Shown: positions 1 to 10,800 of the stretch, one piece after another | How the letters are laid out: every line of letters begins with the position of its first letter | How positions within the stretch are numbered: position 1 is the first letter of the stretch | Source: Collybia mongolica | Lineage: Eukaryota; Basidiomycota; Agaricomycetes; Agaricales; Clitocybaceae | Direction: 5' to 3' | Assembly: GCA_013420905.1 (NCBI GenBank) | Contig: JAAXNY010000011.1 | Location: 1,240,001 to 1,304,000, forward strand | DNA: 64,000 nucleotides | Notes under the pieces: model-generated | Told to the model about the DNA's origin: nothing | What the model saw: only the letters and a program-made list of their open reading frames with translations | Database searches by the model: none | Program-made: the position numbers and the translations under genes

Positions 1-897
1 AGCAAATATGGCGAGTTTGAAACAAGCACCTGGCTTATTGTGCATTCCGGCGATCGTAAGTGCCGTCCGAACGACGAAGTCATTAAAGAATTTGTTGTTC
101 AGTCGGATGCGTCCCTTGTTTTCGTTGTATGAATTCACCAAGGCAATGACGGGTCTGAGAATATCACCGTCAAGGTCTGAGTGTGGGTAAACGTCCAGGC
201 CGGAGCGGTAGCAGACTATCGATTTGAAACCAACCACATGGCTGTCCGTCGCGCTGCGAGTTAGGACTTCGGTCAGTTGCCGCGAGAAAGTATCGAAGAG
301 CTCTTGGATAGCCATGTCTTCTTTTTCTACGTATTCTTTTATTATTGGAGTTAAGATCCCCTAGAGCCAACCAAAATAAGCCTACAAAGGTCCCCATAAC
401 TTGGCGAAGATACTTGCCTCGGCAACAACCTCAATCCTGACGATGCGTCGAGTGGGGCTGTGAGTAAACTGATCATGCCAAGTATAGTCTGCCGCGAGTT
501 CCGGGATACCCAGACCATCGTCAAGCAGAATGCATTGTATCCCAGTAGGTTCCATACTCTGCTTGCAAAGGTCAGTATAGTCGACTCCCGACCGGTGAAT
601 TTTAACATCGTTCCATGAAGCGTCTTTCAGCTTGTAGAGGTCAGAAAGCTGGGAAGCTGCACGATGGCAGGCCAACGTATGAACGGAATCCTGCAAGGCA
701 GTACCTCCTGCCTCGCAGATCACACCGTCGAACGGAATGTCTTTGTGATCGCGGTGCTCTGGGCGAAGGAGGGGGTGTGCATGGTTATCGATGGCAGGAT
801 GAGTGAATGCTGCTGTATATAATTGAGGGAACTCAGGCTGGGCGACCTCTGTTTCCATCTCTTCAAGTAGAAGGAATGGTTTGTACGGTGGGCTCAA
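1..897 (-). CDS. FluG-like amidohydrolase, N-terminal part (3' end outside window)
   Basis: Metal-dependent amidohydrolase of the type found as the N-terminal domain of FluG/nodulin-glutamine-synthetase-like proteins. Exon 1 (897-414) holds the early metal-site motif IDNHAHPL followed by GGTALQDSVH, and a later HSPTRRIVRIE segment typical of this family. A 93-bp intron (413-321, GTATCT..AAAAG) joins it to exon 2 (320 to the window edge), which reads VVGFKSIVCYRSGLDV and DFVVRTALTIAGMHNKP, also family-typical. The first ATG is at 897; an in-frame ATG at 858 lies closer to the usual distance from the HAH motif and may be the true start. It is divergent from the BolA gene, with only 115 bp between the two outermost ATGs. 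Whether a C-terminal glutamine-synthetase domain follows cannot be seen. Family call is good; substrate unknown. Confidence 0.8.
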
Positions 898-1012
898 GTC
901 CGGTTATTCTCGGCTATTTGATTGGCATGGCCGGCAATTACCAATGCTACATGTATATCTTATCAGATCACAAACAGTCGTCTCAGCCTCAGCGTCCCTC
1001 GTCTCAACGGCC
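898..1012. promoter_or_regulatory. Short shared intergenic region between divergent FluG-like and BolA genes
   Basis: Only 115 bp separate the two outermost ATG codons, so the core promoters must overlap this stretch or the 5' coding parts. No clear TATA box was seen. Inferred from gene positions only. Confidence 0.4.
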
Positions 1013-1442
1013 ATGCCAATCAATACAGCTGAACTCGAAACCGCAATCCGGAAGGTCCTGGAAATATCCCACTTGGAGATTGTCGACCAGTCGAGCGGGT
1101 GCGGGGACAATTATGCTGTCCTCCTCGTCAGTGATGTACGTGCTCGAACACAACGTATCCTTTACGCAAGTTGCCTTATCTCGTGCATTTATAGCAATTT
1201 GAGGGTAAGACTACCCTTGCAAGGCATCGCATGGGTAAGTACCCTAGCTCATCTTTGTAGGCAACATTTAACGCTTGCTCCACAGTCAACGAGCTGTTGA
1301 AAGACGAAATTTCACAAATGCATGCCTTCTCACAGGTTAATTCAATTCACCGCGTCCACGTCCATGGTTAACCTTAATGTGGCATGAGCAGAAAACGTAT
1401 ACCATAAAGCAATGGGAGGCGCTTGCGGCCAAAAATGGTTAG
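1013..1442 (+). CDS. BolA-like protein (BolA2/Fra2 type)
   Basis: Small BolA-family protein of about 87 residues, the normal size for the cytosolic/nuclear BolA2 (Fra2) class that works with monothiol glutaredoxins in iron sensing and Fe-S transfer. Four exons: 1013-1135, 1195-1234, 1286-1335 and 1392-1442. The spliced product reads LEIVDQSSGCGDNYAVLLVS, then FEGKTTLARHRMVNELLKDE, ISQMHAFSQKTYTIKQWEAL. These contain the family core: the SGCG segment, the invariant RHR..N and the MHAxSxKT motif. All three introns obey GT-AG and are 51-59 bp. The gene sits head to head with the FluG-like gene and tail to tail with the unknown gene ending at 1582. The iron-regulation role comes from the family and is not shown here. 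Confidence 0.93.
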
Positions 1443-1581
1443 ATGTTTGGATCGAATGTTTAGATATTATTACATTTACACATGTTTTTACTATCTTGTA
1501 TACTGCAGGAGAGATCCCTTTTCGGAAACAAAACCGTAAGGACGATTCCTGCGCAATAACGGTTATAGATGGTCACTTAAA

Positions 1582-3478
1582 TCATACTTCATCATATGCC
1601 AGCGAATCCACCTCTACCTTGACTGTGTTCTCCTTGCCATGGGATTTGAGATTCATCTGAGAAGCCCCATTCTTGGACCTTCGTACTCGTTTTGGCCTTG
1701 GGCCATCGACCTCCCAATATATTGATTCTGTGGTAAAGGGCTTGATAGTAGTAATAACTTCTCGGGGCATCCGTGCCTTGGTTTTTCTTGCCTTGTGGAA
1801 TACGGCTATTTTGACATCATTACCTCCCACAACACCCAACGGCTTCGGTGGAGGCGGGGGGGATGCCGCCGGCAAAGGCCAGAGATCAAGTGAAGTAGCT
1901 CTTGCTTGGGCCCTTGTACGACGAGATCTAGTTCTCGCTATTGGTAGTGTGTTTGAAATGCTTCGGGGTCGGCGCGGTCGACGAATGATGCTCTGTTTTT
2001 CTATGACCAGTGCAGCCATTTCGGGATCGACAGCGTTGATTGGAGTATCATCCGGAACGTACTTTAGCCGAGTTTCAGTGACAATATGATGCATAGAAGC
2101 TGCAAACGGCCAATTTGACCCCAATGGTGTAGAAGAATAAGACCCAACTCGACCTCGCTCGTGCTGAGCGTCGTGATTACTTTGATTGTTGTTGGAGAGG
2201 TCAGCCAAAACATTGCAGGGTGGTGACAAGAGGGGACTTGACTGAATTGGGAGTACCTCTCGCTGAAGTTCACATTGCGGATAAAAGACAAAATTTTCGG
2301 TGAAAGGGGCCACATATACTGGGGATGTTTCGTTAAAATGGGAAACTAATGGTGATGCTATGGGTAGGCTTTGGGGATCGGAAAGTGGCGAGCAGGTCGC
2401 AAATGTTTCAGTTTGGTTTATTTCTGCTGGTTCCCTTTCAGAGGCTGAGTCCAAATCGGCCAATGTTTGTATTGAAATACTCGCACTATCCGGAGTCAAA
2501 ATATCTTCTAGGTAAAATTTTGGAGTGAAGACGCTTGAAACGAAATATTGAGAATCCGTTGTGGTTGCCTGATGTATCGGCGGGCCCGGGGAATGGAGGA
2601 TGGAGGAAGGTGGAGAGAGGTGGGTATTATTGAGAGGCGTGTTGGGCGTTGACAAGATGAGATCAAAAGAGAGAGACGGAACTTCCCATAAATTTTGAGG
2701 ATGAACATTGAAATGTGCGATAGAAGAGAGGTCGTATGTGTCAAAAGACGTAGACTGATAGATTCCCTCGGGGAGGGATGTGTGCGTGAAAAGGAGCGAA
2801 GAAGACCAAAACAACAAACGGGAAATTTCGGTATGATCGAGTAGAAGACGGCGGTTCGCTTCCATTCGCACTGCAAATCTGTAAGAAGTGAGTGAGGGGC
2901 AGAGTTTTGGCACCCACGTTGAAAAGTGAAGTCTCCGTCTTCGTCAAGGTGAGCATCAACGAGATCGAGGAGAGACATGATTGTAATAAGGCCAGAAGTA
3001 AGCATAGAAGGCACTAGACCGATCTCCTTCGGAGCAAAGGGAAATACCCGGACGATGAACGCAATTACAGCGTGCTGTGAGATTACAAAGTCAGAACTAT
3101 TAAACTATAAGACACCATAAAAACCTTATGAGCAACATACTTCTACGAGGTCTACGAGCTGCATGCCAGCTCTGTATTGTCAGTCATTTGCAGTGGCAAG
3201 TGAGATCATACCGTGGGGCGGTCTAAATATTTTGGTTCAGAGAGCTGCAACAAGGCGATGACCTTTTTGCAAGAAAGTATGAATTCCGCTTCGGTAATGA
3301 TGTCGAGACTCTGGAAAAAAGCGGACATGCGTTGGAAGACAAGCGTGCCGGCTATAGGTGAAGCCTCTTCCACAGTAGTAGCATTGAGAATCGAGGAAGT
3401 ATTCAAGTCTGCCTCCAGGAGTTCCAGAGAAGGCGCCAGGAGCGAGTTTTGAGCAGCCAAAGGAGAGTTCAGAGACAT
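1582..3478 (-). CDS. Unknown protein with helical N-terminus and basic, low-complexity C-terminus
   Basis: I do not recognise this gene. Best model, four exons: 3478-3212, 3158-3141 (only 18 nt), 3074-2918 and 2870-1582, giving about 576 residues. All introns obey GT-AG and all junctions keep frame. The N-terminal ~150 residues look like packed helices (SLDIITEAEFILSCKKVIAL, LVDLVEHAVIAFIVRVFPF), followed by a Ser/Pro/Thr-rich stretch. A strongly basic region with RRPRRPRS and TRSRRTRAQ may be a nuclear localisation signal or DNA-binding patch. The start at 3478 is the Met before SLNSPLAAQ; the same frame stays open up to an ATG at 3604, so a longer N-terminus is possible. It diverges from the ARMT1-like gene at 3736. 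Real gene likely; function unknown. Confidence 0.62.
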
Positions 3479-3735
3479 TGAGTCTTGAATAGGGGGTTCC
3501 ACAGGCCCGCCTTGTATCGTAAACTTCGTAGTTGATCGTTTGTTCAGCGCGAGAAAGGAAAAGGCGCGTCGGATGAGGTACATAAAGTGGCAGAAACGAT
3601 TCAAGGAGAATCAACACTGTTTACGTTGTGACCCCCATGTGACTATTCGATTATATTTGATCGGCCGGATGTCAGCCCCAATTTCAAAACAAAGAACCTG
3701 GTGAGCGACTTGAACGACTGTCGATATATCTTCCA
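3479..3735. promoter_or_regulatory. Divergent promoter region
   Basis: About 257 bp between the start of the unknown minus-strand gene and the start of the ARMT1-like gene. No motif stands out by eye. Confidence 0.35.
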
Positions 3736-6065
3736 ATGTTATTCGAATCCACATATCCGCCTTACGACCCAACAGATAAATCTGGGTTAGCCTTGAGACT
3801 CATGATATAAACAGAAAGACTAACTACATCTCTTCAGTTTTTCGTATGTTCAACAGCATTTGCCGATATCCCTTTTTTGTGACTTGATTCTTAGATACGA
3901 AACAGTACTGAAGCGCTGGCCAGTTATAATTACCGGTGTGATAGATCAGCTTTACCAAGAATGCCATGCCCTCTCTTTGGCCTCTCAAAAACCAGATGCG
4001 GAAAAACAAGTTTACGATGCAAAGATCACCGAGGGTAGAGGCATTATCGAATGCATCAGCAAGCTCAAGTATGGCATGGCCCGGGACCATCCTCTAGAGT
4101 AAGTTTCCATAACAGTCGTACCCGGCGATCTACTATTATGCGCCCTTCATAGGCCTATTCCTGACGATGGGGAGCCACATGTCGACACGTACAACAAAGA
4201 GCTCATCCGTTTGGCTGAGAATTCAAGAAATACTTGGTACACTGCGCCGTGGCTCTATGCAGAGTGTGTTCCTCTTGGTCACCTTTCTCACAGCCACTAA
4301 GTGTCCTTTGATGTTTGATGTTCAATAGATGTTATCTGTAGGATTGCGACCATTACCAAATGGACGTTATATTGATCAAGAGTCAGGTATCGCTTCTTAC
4401 GATCACTTTTCGTACGGACGAACAATTGGCGCGACTACGACCCTTTTTTAGCCCAAAAAGTCAAAACCTTTAAGCAATCGGGAGCATCAATCTCTCGTAA
4501 GCTAACCGACTTAGCACCTCCAATTCCCACATCTCACGATCCCTTTTAAGAAATCGCAACAACCATGCACGAATTGGAGAACGAGAAGAGTGCCCTAGAT
4601 ACTACCAAGATTGCTGTGTTATTCAAGGAGATGATCCAGATGTGTTTATGGTGATTGTGCCGTCTTCTATATAGTATAGTCGAGTTCGTTTACCCAATCG
4701 ACCTTAGGGGTAATGCCACTGTGAGTAATTATTGTTAATGAAATCTGATCTCGCTTCTAAACTCGTTCCCGGAAGGATTTGTCGTTACTCACGCATTTAT
4801 CGCAAGCGGATATGGAACATCTACAGTCTGTGGGCAAAGATGCCCAACGAGCCAGGCAACAGTTTATTTTGAGGGATGATCAGGATGAGCTCTGGGCGCA
4901 TATCAAGGCCTTAAAAGGTGGTCGGGTAGATTTCGTTCTCGATAACTGTAAGTCTGGATAAAATGTGGATTGACCGGTTCGGCCGCTCACATAAACGTGA
5001 ATGCTTGAACAGCCGGGTTCGAGGTGCGTTTCTCCGACGATGATATGTAAAGATATCAGCCAAAGATTCCAGCTATTTACAGATTTAGTATTTGCGGATT
5101 TCCTTGTCACATACACGCCACACGTTTCTACGGTTCATTTCCAGTAAGGACGTATGTTGCAGTCCATCAATATCCCGTCCATCCTTACCTTCCTCTTTAG
5201 TCCAAAGGTTATCCCGTGGTTCGTGTCCGACGTAACGCCAGCTGACTTCAAAGGGACCTTCGAGTCCCTTTTGGATCCTTCCTTCTTCGCTGCATCCGCA
5301 GATGCTACTCACGCTCCGATGATTGGACACTTGAAACACATGGTCTCGAGGTGGAGCAGCTATGTAGATCGGGGTGTTTTCAAGCTTTCAGTTCCTGCCG
5401 AAACACCCCTTGGAGGTGGAGGCACTGAAAGTACTGGAAAGGCTGATTTCTGGTCCACGCCTTGGCCATACTGGAATATGGAATCCCTCGCGCCTGATAT
5501 CTTCCAGACTTTGAAGCTGAGCAACCTCGTCATCTTCAAGGTAAGCGCACATTAGCCTCTTATCTTGAAATTCAAATTCACTAGTGACCGTTTCTTCCAA
5601 ACCAGGGAGATCTAAAGTGAGTCGTGAACAGTGTTTATCGCATTCTGGTTGTTTAAATGCTTTGATCGAAGTTATCGCAAGTTAGTCAGATCTGTCAACA
5701 GCGTAACTTTACGTATATAATCCGCTATGATCAGGCTCACTGGTGATGTTCGTTGGCCCGCGTGGACGCCGTTTGCAGAGGCGATCGGTGAGGCCTTATG
5801 ATATTAGCCCTGATATTATACCATACTCATCTAATCAACCCAAGGGCCTCTCGCGGGCTCCTTCCCGCTGCTTAGCCTAAGGACGAACAAAGCGGATGTT
5901 GTCACAGGAATTGAAAGGGAAACGGCTGAACATCTTGATGCCAGCGGCGAGAAATGGAGAGTTGACGGACGGTGAGTCTAGTGACTTCATTTTGTATGTG
6001 GTATGGCTGACCTACTTGTGCAAAGGTACGCTCTTATCTCGTTTCTCAACTCTGAAAAGTTCTAG
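3736..6065 (+). CDS. DUF89/ARMT1-type damage-control phosphatase, with six exons of 6-13 nt
   Basis: Metal-dependent phosphatase of the DUF89 family (human ARMT1, yeast YMR027W), thought to remove phosphate from harmful sugar phosphates. Seventeen exons: 3736-3785, 3838-3843, 3895-4098, 4153-4263, 4329-4337, 4387-4496, 4551-4650, 4708-4720, 4776-4947, 5013-5023, 5073-5143, 5201-5540, 5606-5616, 5672-5680, 5735-5787, 5845-5971 and 6026-6065. The spliced product keeps every family landmark: FSYETVLKRWPVII, APWLYAECYLYR, NWRDYDPF, CLWGNATDLSLL, the metal-site VDFVLDNSGFEL, HFHPKVIPWFVSDV, and GDLNYRKLTGDVRWP near the end. Six exons are 6, 9, 13, 11, 11 and 9 nt long. Each is needed to restore a conserved motif and each has GT-AG borders. 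Automated gene callers will probably break this gene. Confidence 0.88.
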
Positions 6066-6724
6066 GTCTTCGCCCGTAAGCTCACAAGTTAGGTAGTGGT
6101 GCTGCGGCCCCTGATGTAGGTTGAAATACAGAGTACTGTATCGACTTTTCCGAATTACGAGTAGAGATGCATCGAATCATAAAAGTTACCACTACATCAC
6201 TCATTGGCATGTCCACTTTACCGTTGTGAGCGGTGTCGGATTGAATGGCGTCATACTCCTAGCGTTTGGCGTGGGAATATGGGAATAGTATCCTACCAGG
6301 AATGCAATTCGTACATACTTCCCCTTCGCAGAGTTTATCTGCCTAGGAGAGCCTGATTGCCCCTCTAACCTCAACATTCTGACCTTGTTTTGGTCTGATG
6401 CCTATTTTCGATAAGAAGGTTCAACAACGCGCACCTCACATTGGCTCTACCAGTAGGTTTGGGGACCACCTGACACGTTTCGCTAGAGTCTAACCCGACC
6501 TAAAAGGCCATTTGGAATACTTGTTCTGAACTCCCAAGCCCCTTTACTACTCAACTGACGTAAAATAAGTCTGGGCGTGCTCTACTCAAATTTCCTCGAA
6601 ATTTCATGGACTTTTACTTGCCATTCTGCTCGTCAGTTATGAAGGCCAAGGGACAACCGTGGTAGAATATAATACTCTATATATCTAATTATGGCGGTTT
6701 CTTGGATGCTCCTGTGGCCTCGAA
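6066..6724. other. Intergenic stretch, nothing recognised
   Basis: About 660 bp between the ARMT1-like gene and the amine-oxidase pseudogene. No long reading frame, repeat or RNA gene was recognised on either strand. Confidence 0.5.
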
Positions 6725-7678
6725 ATGGCACTCTCTGCATCTTTCGCTCTCTATGTTCTTGCGGCTGTAGCTTGCGTTCAGAGTCTTACAATTCCACAGA
6801 CTGACCACCAACAGTGAGGTATAACAGACAAAGTTCTCACCTTGGGGGAAAGGGTCGCTGGTATTATCGCAGCTTGGACTTTGCACCAGCAAGGGATCAA
6901 GGACTTCATTATTATCGAAGCCCGGGATGAACTCGGAGGTCGACTGCGCAACACGCCTTTCGGTGGAAATTTTGTTGAGGTCGGGGCCAACTGGGTGCAG
7001 GGTAGACAGGCGATGGTCCTGAGAACCCAATTCTAATGCTTATGAAAAAACATTGAGCGAAGACACAGTATAACGATGCCTTTGGAAGCTTAGGTGAGTG
7101 TACTCTGAGTTCATTTGTTGTTCATAAGAGTAATTTGTATTCTATGTCTAGCGACCTGTGATGAAACTGGTCCAGTCAACTTTCTCGACGTATTCAATCC
7201 CCCAATCAATGCTTACGCTGAGCTTGCTGCTGCTGCCGGTATATATTGCTTCAAAGAAAACTATATTACGAATTTCGACCCGCGTATGTGTTTTATTGTA
7301 GGTTCACGCGTTTCAAGAAGGCTAGTTGGTGCGATGTCTCGAACGGACCATACACTTACCGGTGCTAACCCCCGAGATCCACATACCAAGGCGGCGGAAT
7401 ATTTCAATGTTTGTTACGAGCTAAGCTCTGAGCCTCCTGGGTCTTATTATCTCCATAGTTTGACTGGGAGTATGTCTAAAAATCAGATCAAATTTCTTGG
7501 ATTGTGTTATCCTGGGTAAGTCCATGTATTCTTTTCATCACACTAGTGTAATGACCAATTTTAAACAACGTAAGGCCAACAATTATACGTTTGACGCTGA
7601 GATCGGTGGATTTTCTCAAGAAAATCTTGTAATCGACCCCAGAGGTTTCAAGACTTTTATTCAAGAAGAGGTGAGGGA

Positions 7679-7686
7679 GTTCCTCG
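7679..7686. repeat. Left 8-bp target-site duplication of the hAT element
   Basis: GTTCCTCG directly before the element; the same eight bases follow it at 11934-11941. Eight base pairs is the hAT family signature length. Confidence 0.93.
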
Positions 7687-7883
7687 CAGTGTTGGCTGAA
7701 GGGGTGAAGGCCTTCAGATCGGTTGCCCTTCAGAAGGGCTTAAGCGAACCCTTCAAATGGTAGGAATTTTGTGAAGGGCTTCGTGAAGGGCTTCACATAC
7801 CATGTGACTTTTAAATACCCGTGATGTTCGGTAGAGCTGTAAATGGAAAAAAATTCCCAACAACGCGTACCCTGGTCCTGTAG

Positions 7884-10800
7884 ATGGCACCTCAACGACA
7901 GCCCCTTTGGGATCACTTCCATCGCGGTGAGAAGCAAAACGGAACACATTTTCATACATACTGTAAAGGCTGTGTAATTCATTATCAGCTCCTGCAAGAC
8001 AATTCCAATGAAGAACTTGATGCGGCATCCCAATTCAAGGCAAACCAAAAGAAGTTCCAGGAAGGTAAGTAACCAGCTTGTGAGAACAAAATACAGGCAT
8101 GACTGATCCTGGAATGAGGCCTGTACAGCTGCTGGAAGTATACGAGGTGAGAAAACAGCGTTTATCACTCACATTCTGGGGAGCCATGGTATTGAGTCAT
8201 GTGCCCATGCTTCGGATGCAGCAAAGGCGGAAGCAGCAAGACAAAGATCAGGAATAGCCAACACAACTACAGAAGCTGGCCCTTCAACTCAGAAATGGCC
8301 CCAGTCAGACTCAGTACCACATCCAACACAGAAGAAATTGAAGCAGGCACCATTAAAGACTTTCCATGGTGTCGATATGCCTTTCAGCAAAGAAGAGACA
8401 GGTGCAGTCCAAGCACAGGTTCTTCAAGCTGTTGTCTTGGCTAATCTGTCTTTCAGGGCAATGGAGAACCCTGAGATGCTCAAGCTCTTCAGCATGCTTC
8501 GAACTGCTGCTCCTGAAATAATACCATTGAGAAAGGTGATTGGTGGTCAGTTACTCGATGAAGCTGCTTCTGTTGTTAATGCTGGCATGCATAAGACCCT
8601 TCATGGAAGGGAGGTTGGAGTTGTGTATGTTTCTGCTGCATTTTGAGATAGCTTGATCACTAAACATGTTCTGTAGAGCTGATGGATGGAGATCATTGAT
8701 GAAAGATGCAGTTGACAGTGTTTGTGTCAATGTCGATTTCACAGTGAGTACTTCCGAAAAGTGTGGAAAGTACCCATTGAGCCACTCACCTTTTATTTTA
8801 GTCACACACACTTGAACTAATACTTTCAACTGCGAAAGATAAAACCGGCCCTGGACAATGTCTACAATTCGAAGACATCATTGATTGTATTGAGAAGAAG
8901 TATGGATGTACTGTCATCTACCTCTCAACTGATGCGGATGGAGGCAGTAACAAGGGTTGCAAGCTGCTTGGGAAGAAATGGCCATATCTAATTGTTCCAT
9001 CATGTTGGGCTCACCAGGTACTGCACCTTCTCTCTCGTACATCTTTTGTAGGTGTCCTGAACTCTGAAATTAGTTCCAGTTACTTCTGGGTGATTATTTC
9101 GTTGTTTTGCCCTATGCTGTTGAGGTTGTGGCATCTGCAACAGTATTGATTGGGTGGATCAACAACCATGGAAAGGTTCGTATGATTTTTGACGAAGCAC
9201 AGCACCAAATCAGCAAGGACAGAAATGGGGGGCATGTTCAAGTTCTGTCCTATCTTGTGGCAAACATGACTCGATGGACAACACACTTTATTGCCTTTGC
9301 TCACCTCAGCTTGCTTAAAGGACCATTACAGCTTGCGGTGATTATGCATCATGAAGCTATTATTGCAGCACAAGTTGGAGCTGTGAAGTACACAGAGAAG
9401 GCTCAGCTAATGGAACAAGCAGTTAAATGCTGTGATTTAATTGGAAGCCATGAGTTCTGGGTAGGTTTGGAGACTGTCATTGGGGATATTGAGCCAATCT
9501 GTTATGGGACAAACATCAACCAAAGTGATTCCACACGAGCCGACCAGGTTTTACTCACATTAGCAGGGATGTTTCTACATTTCAATGACCACCCCAAGCC
9601 TGAAATTGCAACTGGTATGGTTGAACAGCTTGAGAAACAATGGAAGGCCTGCAATCAGCCTTTATTTATATTGGCGCTGATTCTGAACCCATACGAGGGG
9701 CTGTCACACTTTGGGTCTCATGCAAACCTCAATTATTTCAAATGTAACAATCTCCTCCTTTCAGTATGTTCTCTTTTGCCTGGCTTCCAGCAGTTAATAA
9801 AATTTAACTAGCTGTACCGGCGTATGAAAGCCCGTCCTTCAAATGGTGACACAGCTGAGATGAAAGGTGCAAAAGAACAAATGGTTTCCAAGGCATTCAT
9901 GCAATACCTTTCTGGAGCAGGGCCATTTGCTGATTGGGAAGCTGAACGTGAAGTCTTCGCAGGATTTATGGTATGTATCTCTATGCAAACGTAATAGCAC
10001 CAGTATTTTAATCATGTTGTTTACCAGGGAAAAGATCCCATAGCCATTTGGAAGGCTTTTGAGGGATCAGCTGATGTGCAGGAGCTGGCATCGTTTGCAA
10101 TCACACTCCTTACAATTGTAGTGAACCAAGCAGGCTGTGAACAGCTGTTCTCAGACTTAAAGATCAAGCAGACCCAGTGGCGAAATCATCTAGGATTGAA
10201 GAAACTCGAGAAGATGACCATGGTATTGTCATTTCTACTGAACATGTGTAATATATACTTACAATTTTGACTCAGGTTGGTGCTAATATTGCTGCAGAAC
10301 ATAAAAAACTCGGTCTCCTCAAAAAGCGTGGCAAGCAAAAGAACCATTGTTCGGTTGCAGCTCTCTTGGATGTCCCACGGTATAGTGATCTCCTAGAAGA
10401 CCTTAATGATGAGGATGATACTGAAAGGGGTCAAGGGTTGGTTACAACTGAGGCGGGATGGAGGACTGAGATGGCAAAATGGGTTGGTGGTCAACGAGAT
10501 ACTGATAATGTGTCTGATGCAGGTTCTGAACCTGATGATGATCTCCCTGTTGCGCCAACCCCTCATATCCCAGCTCCGCATGGTACAAAATGGGCCCCCT
10601 GCACCCTTCGGACACTGTTTGAAGGCAAGGTCATTGCACCAAGGTTGAAGGAAGTACTGGATACAGAATTTATGATCGAGGCAGCATATATGGAGGCTCT
10701 TGCAGACCAGGAAGAGGATGAATATCCTGATGATGGTGCACTAGAAACGACGCTTCTTGATCTTTTATCACCACCATCCGACCGTGGGAATTCGTCCCTC

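Noticed and set aside
7497..7763. Plus-strand frame running from the amine oxidase into the hAT end, seen as a possible fusion gene
   Set aside because: The second half is only the subterminal repeat of the transposon; the frame stops soon after.
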